A stretch of DNA of 12,526 nt from JBFWWW01 sp050245975 (lineage in GTDB: Bacteria; Pseudomonadota; Alphaproteobacteria; Rhizobiales; Hyphomicrobiaceae). Position numbers and translations under genes: made by a program. The stretch covers positions 1 to 12,526 of the forward strand of contig JBFWWW010000116.1 of the NCBI GenBank assembly GCA_050245975.1, given 5' to 3'. Under the pieces are notes generated by a model. It was not told the DNA's origin. It saw only the letters and a program-made list of their open reading frames with translations, and searched no databases. Shown in pieces: positions 6,847 to 12,526 of this stretch (the first letter of the stretch is position 1; each line of letters starts with the position of its first letter).

Positions 6847-6882
6847 GAAACATTCATTTCTATAACGATGAAACACTTGTTG
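6847..6882 (+). promoter_or_regulatory. Candidate promoter/operator of the RpiR-family gene
   Basis: TATAAC (6861-6866) is a reasonable -10 element and the locally AT-rich surroundings stand out from the GC-rich window. It is flanked by two direct copies of GAAACA (6847-6852 and 6870-6875, 23 bp apart), and AACA-CT-TGTT (6873-6882) forms a short dyad. If transcription began about 7 nt after TATAAC the leader would be roughly 40 nt. No convincing -35 hexamer is seen at 16-18 bp spacing, so use of an activator or another sigma factor is possible. Autoregulation by the RpiR protein here is inference. Confidence 0.35.
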
Positions 6883-6914
6883 CGGTCACATCGGCGCTGC
6901 CCTAGCATGGGTCC

Positions 6915-7808
6915 ATGCATGACGGTCCGTTGCATCAGGAATTTTCCGCGCTCGTGAACGACCTGCCTGCGCAGCAGCAGGCAGCGACGCGCTGGATACT
7001 CCGTCATCCGCAGGAGGTGGCGCTGTATTCCATGCGTCATCAGGCGCGCGAAGCTGGCGTGACGCCGGTGACGATGACGCGCCTGGCCCAGCGTCTCGGC
7101 TTCAAGGGCTACGACGACATTCGCGCCTTGTATGTGAAAAACCTGCGGAAGATGTCCGAAGGGTTCTCTGAGCGTGCCGATATCATGCTCCGCCGCCACC
7201 GTTCGCGCGGCAAACAGGCGCTCGCCGTCGATCTCTTCGAGGCGATGGCGACCCAGGTTCTCGACCAGCGCAGGGTCGATGTCGGTGCGGCGCTTGCCGA
7301 CGCTGTCGATGTTCTGCTCGGTGCCGAACGCATTCTGTCCCTTGGTCAGCGATCGAGCTACGCCGTTGCTTTCCAGTTCTGGTACGTCTGCAGCCTCGCG
7401 GGCTTCAATGTGCAGATGGTGGATGGTCCCGCGGCTGCCGGCGGCGACGTGCTTCACGGCGTCGGAAAGTCGGATGCGCTGTTCGTCGTCAGTGTCAGCC
7501 CCTATACGCGGGCCACGCTGGAAATGGCCCGGATCGCCGCCGCGCGCGGCGTGCGCATCGTGGCGCTGACGGACAGCGACGCCTCCCCTCTCAGCCGGCT
7601 CGCTGACGTCGCGATCCCCGTGGGAACGGAGAGTCCCTCCTACTTTCACACCATGACCCCGGCGTTTGCCGTTGCCGAAGCCGTCGCGGCGCTCCTGGTG
7701 GCGGGTGCCGGCAAGACCGCGCTCGATGCCATCGCCCGCAACGAGTCGGCGCTCGATCAACGCCAGACCTACATCCGTTCCCGAATCGCGCAGGACGCTT
7801 CTCGATGA
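6915..7808 (+). CDS. MurR/RpiR-family transcriptional regulator (HTH plus SIS domain)
   Basis: A 297-residue cytoplasmic DNA-binding regulator. Residues 1-80 form the RpiR-type N-terminal helical domain; the helix-turn-helix spans about 36-66, with A-R-E-A-G-V-T-P-V-T-M-T-R-L as turn and recognition helix and L-G-F-K-G-Y-D-D-I-R as the family's conserved exit. Residues about 125-265 are a SIS (sugar isomerase) domain, which in this family senses phosphosugars or related metabolites: L-G-Q-R-S-S-Y (143-149), V-S-V-S-P-Y-T-R (192-199) and A-L-T-D-S-D-A-S-P-L (217-226) line its ligand site. Length is normal (280-300). The ATG at 6915 is the only start that keeps the HTH, yet no Shine-Dalgarno is visible before it. 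The stop overlaps the next ATG by 4 bp (ATGA), so regulator and aminotransferase are translationally coupled. It probably controls this cluster and itself; the effector is unknown and need not be a sugar. Confidence 0.92.
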   Translation: MHDGPLHQEFSALVNDLPAQQQAATRWILRHPQEVALYSMRHQAREAGVTPVTMTRLAQRLGFKGYDDIRALYVKNLRKMSEGFSERADIMLRRHRSRGKQALAVDLFEAMATQVLDQRRVDVGAALADAVDVLLGAERILSLGQRSSYAVAFQFWYVCSLAGFNVQMVDGPAAAGGDVLHGVGKSDALFVVSVSPYTRATLEMARIAAARGVRIVALTDSDASPLSRLADVAIPVGTESPSYFHTMTPAFAVAEAVAALLVAGAGKTALDAIARNESALDQRQTYIRSRIAQDASR

Positions 7809-9130
7809 CTCATCTCGTGCACCGCCAGATCCACCACGACTATCCACGCGCCGCATCAGCGCGCGGGGTGACCATAACGGACACCGACGGCAAGACGTAT
7901 ATCGACGCCAGCGGCGGCGCGGCCGTATCGTGCCTCGGGCACAACAATGCCGAGGTTCTCGATGCCATGCGCCGGCAGATGGACAAGCTCGACTATGCGC
8001 ACACGAGCTTCTTTTCCACGGCCGTGGCGGAAGAACTCGGCGATGAGCTCGTCAGTCACGCCCCCCGGGGCCTGACGCATGTCTACCTGGTGTCCGGCGG
8101 CTCGGAGGCTGTCGAGGCAGCTCTGAAGATGGCGCGCCAGTATTTCGTCGAGATCGGCCAGCCGCAGCGCCGCCACTTCATCGCCCGCAGGCAGAGCTAT
8201 CACGGCAACACGCTCGGCGCGCTTGCCATCGGCGGCAATGCGCTGCGGCGCGAGCAGTTCAAGCCGCTGCTCATCGAGGTGTCGCACGTCTCGCCGTGTT
8301 ACGAGTATCGCGGGCGCCATGCGGATGAAACGCCGCAAGCCTATGGCGAGCGCCTGGCGCAAGAGTTGGAAGCGGAGATCGCCCGGCTTGGCCCTGAGAC
8401 CGTGATCGCTTTTGTCGCCGAGACCGTCGCCGGCGCGACGATCGGTGCCGTGCCGCCGGTGCCGGGGTACTTCAAGCGCATCTGGGAGATCTGCGACCGC
8501 CACGGCATCCTGCTGATCCTCGACGAAGTCATGTGCGGCATCGGCCGCACCGGCAGCCTGCACGCCTGTGAGCAGGAGGGCATCGCGCCCGACCTGATGA
8601 CCATCGCCAAGGGACTGGGCGGCGGCTATGCCGCCATCGGTGCCGTCTTGGTCTCGGATCGCATTTTCGAGGCGTGGCGTGGCGGCTCGGGCCTGTTCCA
8701 GCACGGCCATACCTATCTCGGCCATCCAGTCGCCTGTGCCGCGAGCCTGGCCGTGCAGCGCATTCTGCAGCGGGACAACCTCATCGAGAACGTGCGATCG
8801 AAGGGTGCGCTGCTGTCGCGGCGACTGAAGGACAGGTTCGGCAACCACCATCATGTGGGCGATATCAGGGGCCGCGGCCTGTTCTGGGGTGTCGAGCTCG
8901 TGGCGGACCGCGCAAGCAAGGAACCGCTCGACCCGGAGCGGAAGACACATGCCCGCGTCAAGTCGGAAGCGATGGCCCGCGGTCTGCTGGTTTACCCATC
9001 CGGCGGGACTTTGGACGGGCGACGCGGAGATCATGTTCTTCTGGCGCCACCGTTCATTGTCGACGAGCCGACGGTGGACACGATTGTCGAGCGTCTCGGC
9101 GAAGCCATCGATGCAGCGCTCGTGACGTAG
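7805..9130 (+). CDS. Class III PLP-dependent aminotransferase
   Basis: A 441-residue fold-type I, class III (omega/BioA/GABA-type) aminotransferase, cytoplasmic, moving an amino group from a donor to a keto acid or aldehyde via pyridoxal phosphate. Visible features: S-G-G-S-E-A (97-102) for the PLP phosphate, S-Y-H-G (131-134) stacking on the ring, L-I-L-D-E-V-M-C-G-I-G-R-T-G (237-250) with Asp240 for the pyridine nitrogen, A-K-G-L-G-G-G-Y (268-275) with Lys269 as the Schiff-base lysine, T304 in H-T-Y-L-G-H-P, and R-G-R-G-L-F-W-G-V-E near residue 355. All catalytic positions are intact. The start overlaps the regulator stop by 4 bp, with AGGA at 7792-7795. The downstream TRAP importer suggests it handles the imported compound or a breakdown product; donor specificity (taurine, beta-alanine, GABA, diamine and so on) cannot be decided from sequence. 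Generic automated names such as aspartate aminotransferase family should not be read as substrate. Confidence 0.92.
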   Translation: MTHLVHRQIHHDYPRAASARGVTITDTDGKTYIDASGGAAVSCLGHNNAEVLDAMRRQMDKLDYAHTSFFSTAVAEELGDELVSHAPRGLTHVYLVSGGSEAVEAALKMARQYFVEIGQPQRRHFIARRQSYHGNTLGALAIGGNALRREQFKPLLIEVSHVSPCYEYRGRHADETPQAYGERLAQELEAEIARLGPETVIAFVAETVAGATIGAVPPVPGYFKRIWEICDRHGILLILDEVMCGIGRTGSLHACEQEGIAPDLMTIAKGLGGGYAAIGAVLVSDRIFEAWRGGSGLFQHGHTYLGHPVACAASLAVQRILQRDNLIENVRSKGALLSRRLKDRFGNHHHVGDIRGRGLFWGVELVADRASKEPLDPERKTHARVKSEAMARGLLVYPSGGTLDGRRGDHVLLAPPFIVDEPTVDTIVERLGEAIDAALVT

Positions 9131-9183
9131 GTTTCCCGCCCGGTGTAGGGTGATCGTTTATTTGAGAAGGGAGCAGGAGAACC

Positions 9184-10149
9184 ATGAAGAGACTAGTTGG
9201 AGTATTGGCAGCGGTCGCGCTGTCGGCATCGGCGACGGCCGCTATGGCGCAGCAGAAGTTCATCACCATCGGCACAGGCGGCGTCACCGGCGTCTACTAT
9301 GCCGTCGGCGGCGCGGTATGCCGCCTGATGAACAAGGACCGCAAGACTCACGGCATCCGTTGCTCGGTGGAGAGCACCGGCGGCTCGACGTTCAACATCA
9401 ACGCGATCAAGGCCGGCGATCTGGACTTTGGCCTCGCGCAGTCGGACGTGCAGTACAATGCCACCAAGGGTCTGGGCCCGTTCAAAGACGGCGGTCCCCA
9501 TGCCGACCTGCGCGCGGTGTTCTCGGTCCATCCCGAGCCCTTCACCGTGCTGGCGCGCAAGGAAGCCGGCGTGACGAAGTTCGAGGACTTCAAGGGCAAG
9601 CGCTTCAACGTCGGCAACCCCGGTTCCGGCACGCGCGACTCGATGGAGGAGCTGCTGGCCGCGATGGGCTGGAAGCTCAGCGACTTCTCGCTGGCGTCAG
9701 AGCTCAAGGCCGACGAGCACGGCCCGGCGCTGTGTGACAACAAGATCGACGGCTTCTTCTATGGCGTGGGCCATCCGTCGGCCAACATCCAGGATCCGAC
9801 CACGGCCTGCGGCGCGAAGCTCATTCCGCTCACGGGAGCAGCGGTCGACAAGCTGGTGAAGGAGAAGCCGTACTACGCATCGGCGACCATCCCGGGCGGC
9901 ATGTATGCCAACAACCCGAATCCGACGCAGACTTACGGCGTGCTGGCTACGGTTGTCACGACGGCAAAGACGCCGGACGATACGGTCTATGCGCTGGTCA
10001 AGGCTGTGTTCGAGAACTTCGACGAGTTCAAGAAGCTGCATCCTGCCTTCGCCAATCTCGATCCGGCCAAGATGGTGAAGGATGGCCTGTCGGCGCCGCT
10101 GCACCCGGGCGCACTGAAGTACTATAAGGAAAAGGGCTGGGTGAAATAG
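9184..10149 (+). CDS. TAXI-family TRAP transporter periplasmic solute-binding protein
   Basis: A 321-residue secreted binding protein. Residues 1-22 are a Sec signal peptide with A-M-A just before the predicted cut ahead of QQKF. The mature protein opens with I-T-I-G-T-G-G-V-T-G-V-Y-Y (27-39), the hallmark of TAXI (TRAP-associated extracytoplasmic immunogenic) proteins, followed by S-T-G-G-S (64-68), D-F-G-L-A-Q-S-D (81-88) and G-N-P-G-S-G-T-R (144-151), which together line the ligand cleft. Four cysteines (46, 60, 184, 209) allow two disulfides. Its role is to capture a solute and deliver it to the TRAP permease. Studied TAXI proteins bind glutamate- or dicarboxylate-like ligands, but the ligand here is unproven. 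The start has a strong AGGAG at 9175-9179. It is 53 bp after the aminotransferase with no terminator seen between, and is followed by a hairpin terminator, then the permease gene. Confidence 0.94.
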   Translation: MKRLVGVLAAVALSASATAAMAQQKFITIGTGGVTGVYYAVGGAVCRLMNKDRKTHGIRCSVESTGGSTFNINAIKAGDLDFGLAQSDVQYNATKGLGPFKDGGPHADLRAVFSVHPEPFTVLARKEAGVTKFEDFKGKRFNVGNPGSGTRDSMEELLAAMGWKLSDFSLASELKADEHGPALCDNKIDGFFYGVGHPSANIQDPTTACGAKLIPLTGAAVDKLVKEKPYYASATIPGGMYANNPNPTQTYGVLATVVTTAKTPDDTVYALVKAVFENFDEFKKLHPAFANLDPAKMVKDGLSAPLHPGALKYYKEKGWVK

Positions 10150-10158
10150 CCAGCATTC

Positions 10159-10192
10159 AGGCCCGCGTCGAAGATCACGGCGCGGGCCTTTT
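10159..10192 (+). terminator. Intrinsic terminator or attenuator between binding protein and permease
   Basis: A 9-bp perfect inverted repeat, AGGCCCGCG (10159-10167) and CGCGGGCCT (10181-10189), with a 13-nt loop, is followed immediately by further T residues (TTTT in all at 10189-10192, then CATTTCTT). It begins 9 nt after the binding-protein stop and ends about 35 nt before the permease ATG. The GC-rich stem plus T-run is a typical rho-independent form. The short interrupted T-run suggests partial readthrough, which would leave the permease expressed at a lower level than the binding protein. Confidence 0.75.
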
Positions 10193-10226
10193 CATTTCTT
10201 GAAGCAAATTTGCCTGGGAGGGATCC

Positions 10227-12526
10227 ATGGCCGAGACCGCGCCGAGAGCGGCGACGCGCGAAGAACTCGAGCAGATGGTGGAGGAGGCCGATACCGGCGC
10301 TCGCAAGCCGGACGGCTTCGTCGGCCGACTGATTTTCGCGGCTTGCCTCGTCTGGGCGCTCTTTCAGCTCTGGTACGCGTCTCCGCTTCCGTTCATGCTT
10401 CGGTTCGGCGTGTTCAACGATACGCAGGCGCGGTCAATTCACCTGCTTTTCGCGCTTTTTCTTTCGTTCGCGACCTTCCCGGCATTCAAGACAGCGTCTC
10501 GCAAGTACATCCCCTACTACGATTGGTTGTTGATCGCGGGTGCGGCAGTCGCGACCGGCTATCTGTTGCTCAACTATCGGGAGCTGGGGACGCGACCTGG
10601 ATTGCCTATCACGGCCGACCTTGTCACAGCGGTCATTGGTCTGGTTGTTCTACTGGAAGCGGCGCGCCGCGCCGTCGGTCCGGCCATCACGATCATTGCC
10701 ATCGTGATGATCTGCTACATTTTCTTTGGTCCTTACATGCCGGGGCTCATCAGTCACAAGGGCGCCAACCTCTCGCGCGCCATGTCGCAGCTCTGGCTGA
10801 CGTCCGAGGGGGTTTTCGGCGTTGCGCTCGGCGTTTCGACCAGCGTCATCTTCCTGTTCGTGCTGTTCGGAAACCTGCTCGAGAAGGCCGGCGCCGGCAG
10901 CTGGCTTATCCGTCTCGCCTTCTCGCTGCTCGGCCGCTATCGCGGCGGACCGGCAAAGGCCGCCGTCGTGGCGTCGGGCATGACCGGCATGATCTCTGGC
11001 TCATCGATCGCCAATGTCGTGACGACGGGAACCTTCACGATTCCGCTGATGAAGCGGGTCGGCTATTCACCGGTCAAGGCCGGCGCCATCGAGTGCGCGG
11101 CAGGCGTCAACGGCCAGATCATGCCGCCGGTGATGGGCGCCGCGGCGTTCCTGATCGCCGAGTATGTCGGCATCACCTATGCCGACGTCGTCCGTCACGC
11201 CTTCATTCCGGCGTTCGTCACGTATCTCGCCCTTTTCTACATCGTCGACATCGAGGCGATGAAGGCGAATATGCGAGGCATCCCCACCAAGCGGCGGCAG
11301 ACCTTCACTGTCGCCCTGATGAATGCGCTGTTCGGCTTTCTTGTCTTCGCCGTGCTGGCGGCAGCCGTGCACTACGGCGTTGCGTGGACCAAGACGCTGC
11401 TCGGGGACGCGGCAGGCTACGTTCTGGCAGCCGGGACCTTTGCAGCCTACGTGGCGGCCGTATGGGTCAAGTCACGTTACCCGGATCCCCCGATCGACAA
11501 CCCGGAGGAAGCACTCCTGGAGGTGCCGGGGTTCTGGGAGACGTTGCGAACGGGCCTCCATTACATCGTGCCGATCGTGGTGCTTATCTGGTGTCTGATG
11601 GTCGAGGAGATGTCTCCCGGGCTATCGGGCTTTTATGGTGCGCTGACACTCATCATTCTTCTGCTGACGCAAAAAGCTTTGACCGCGGTGTTTCGCGGTG
11701 AGAGCGATATCGCATCCCGCTTTGCGGAGGGCGGGCGCGATTTGATCGACGGCCTTGTCGCGGGTTCGCGCAACATGACGAGCGTCGGTATCGCGACGGC
11801 GACGGCCGGCATCATCGTCGGCACCGTATCGCTCACCGGCATCGGACTGGTGATGACGGAAGTCGTCGAGCTCCTGTCCGGTGGCAATTTTGTCGCGATG
11901 CTGGTGCTGACCGCATTCATCTGCATCATTCTCGGCATGGGCATGCCGACAACGGCGGCCTACGTCGTCGTCGCAACGTTGATGGCGCCCGTTGCGGTCG
12001 AGCTTGCGGCTCAGAACGATCTGGCCGTTCCGCTCGTGGCCGTTCACATGTTCGTCTTCTATTTCGGCCTTATGGCGGACGTGACGCCGCCGGTGGGGCT
12101 AGCGGCCTACGCGGCCGCCGCCATCTCGGGCGCCGACCCCGTCGCAACCGGCGTCCAGGGGTTCCGCTACGAGATCCGGACCGGACTCCTGCCGTTCATT
12201 TTCATCTTCAATACCGAGCTGTTGCTGATCGATGTCCAAGGCGTCGCTCACTTCCTCCTTGTGCTTGCGATGACGCTGTTGGCGATGATGCTTTTCGTCG
12301 CCGCGAGCCAGCAGTGGCTGTTCATCAAGACACGCCTGTGGGAGGCCGCTCTTCTCTTGCTGATCAGCTTCACGCTGTTTCGCCCCGGGTTCTGGCTCGA
12401 TCGGATCGAGGCGCCGTTTGTGAATCTGCCTGCGACAGCCTGGAAGGAAGAACTGGGTAAGCCGGCCGCACCCACGTTCGTGAAGCTCCAGTTCAAGTCC
12501 ATGGATCGCCGGGGAGATGATGTGGT
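10227..12526 (+). CDS. Fused TRAP transporter permease (DctQM type, TAXI-associated), 3' end beyond the window
   Basis: The frame opens at ATG 10227 (GGAGG at 10217-10221, 5 nt before it) and stays open for 766 codons to the window edge, so the protein is C-terminally incomplete here. Residues 1-33 are a charged cytosolic tail. Residues about 34-170 contain four to five helices equivalent to the small DctQ subunit (Y-Y-D-W-L-L-I at 97-103, L-L-E-A-A-R-R-A-V-G-P at 142-152). Residues about 185-665 form the large DctM part of the ion-coupled pump, with S-G-S-S-I-A-N (257-263), Q-I-M-P-P-V-M-G near 300 and G-M-G-M-P-T-T-A-A-Y (570-579), the paired re-entrant-loop motifs of the elevator-type transport domain. 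Beyond about 670 lie two more helices (676-694, 706-718) and F-R-P-G-F-W-L-D, resembling the DUF3394 extension on fused TAXI permeases (recalled, not searched). It acts with the TAXI binding protein just upstream, driven by Na+ or H+. Confidence 0.93.
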   Translation, partial: MAETAPRAATREELEQMVEEADTGARKPDGFVGRLIFAACLVWALFQLWYASPLPFMLRFGVFNDTQARSIHLLFALFLSFATFPAFKTASRKYIPYYDWLLIAGAAVATGYLLLNYRELGTRPGLPITADLVTAVIGLVVLLEAARRAVGPAITIIAIVMICYIFFGPYMPGLISHKGANLSRAMSQLWLTSEGVFGVALGVSTSVIFLFVLFGNLLEKAGAGSWLIRLAFSLLGRYRGGPAKAAVVASGMTGMISGSSIANVVTTGTFTIPLMKRVGYSPVKAGAIECAAGVNGQIMPPVMGAAAFLIAEYVGITYADVVRHAFIPAFVTYLALFYIVDIEAMKANMRGIPTKRRQTFTVALMNALFGFLVFAVLAAAVHYGVAWTKTLLGDAAGYVLAAGTFAAYVAAVWVKSRYPDPPIDNPEEALLEVPGFWETLRTGLHYIVPIVVLIWCLMVEEMSPGLSGFYGALTLIILLLTQKALTAVFRGESDIASRFAEGGRDLIDGLVAGSRNMTSVGIATATAGIIVGTVSLTGIGLVMTEVVELLSGGNFVAMLVLTAFICIILGMGMPTTAAYVVVATLMAPVAVELAAQNDLAVPLVAVHMFVFYFGLMADVTPPVGLAAYAAAAISGADPVATGVQGFRYEIRTGLLPFIFIFNTELLLIDVQGVAHFLLVLAMTLLAMMLFVAASQQWLFIKTRLWEAALLLLISFTLFRPGFWLDRIEAPFVNLPATAWKEELGKPAAPTFVKLQFKSMDRRGDDV

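Noticed and set aside
6597..7856. 419-codon minus-strand frame across the RpiR-type gene and the divergent intergenic region
   Set aside because: It is antisense to the HTH/SIS gene, has low-complexity Arg/Gly-rich composition and no start signal or family resemblance.
7856..9034. 392-codon minus-strand frame opposite the aminotransferase
   Set aside because: It lies wholly antisense to an enzyme with every catalytic residue intact; its composition is that of a codon-bias shadow.
10199..11701. 500-codon plus-strand frame at the TRAP permease locus
   Set aside because: Its product is hydrophilic and Arg/Gly-rich. The frame beginning at ATG 10227 has GGAGG, many membrane helices and TRAP motifs, and runs to the window edge.

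Overview
The window (12,526 bases, GC-rich, codon third positions strongly G/C) looks like chromosomal DNA of an alphaproteobacterium, most plausibly Hyphomicrobiales (Rhizobiales). This is an inference from gene content: a LivM end, a two-gene RND pump, an extensin-family cell-envelope protein, a small soluble protein of a type seen in alphaproteobacteria, and a TAXI-type TRAP transporter with an RpiR regulator. No rRNA, tRNA, CRISPR array, transposase, phage or integrase gene was seen.

Layout. (1) 1-205, plus strand: the last 67 codons of a branched-chain amino-acid ABC permease (LivM type). It faces, 12 bp away, a minus-strand VOC/glyoxalase-fold gene (218-625). (2) 626-892: an intergenic region with two dyads, leading into a plus-strand two-gene efflux operon, periplasmic adaptor (893-2053) and RND permease (2066-5149). 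(3) A perfect 15-bp palindrome directly after the permease stop, then a small 89-residue gene (5217-5486). (4) A minus-strand extensin-family gene (5500-6657), convergent with the small gene. (5) A 257-bp divergent intergenic region (6658-6914) with a perfect tandem 14-bp repeat and a TATAAC element flanked by GAAACA copies. (6) A plus-strand cluster: RpiR-family regulator (6915-7808), class III PLP aminotransferase overlapping it by 4 bp (7805-9130), TAXI-type TRAP binding protein (9184-10149), a strong hairpin/T-tract terminator (10159-10192), and a fused TRAP permease (10227 to beyond the window end).

How they work together. The RND pair forms an inner-membrane pump and adaptor that would need an outer-membrane channel encoded elsewhere. 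The 6915-12526 cluster reads as one uptake-and-catabolism unit: a sugar-phosphate-type regulator, a cytoplasmic aminotransferase, and a sodium- or proton-driven high-affinity importer. The substrate cannot be read from the sequence; an amino-group-bearing or related carboxylate is the natural guess. The hairpin between binding protein and permease probably keeps binding-protein mRNA in excess.

Nothing here is clearly a new defence or mobile system. The most interesting leads are the uncharacterised RpiR/aminotransferase/TAXI cluster, the internal terminator, the tandem repeat in the divergent promoter region, and a long insertion in the extensin-family domain.
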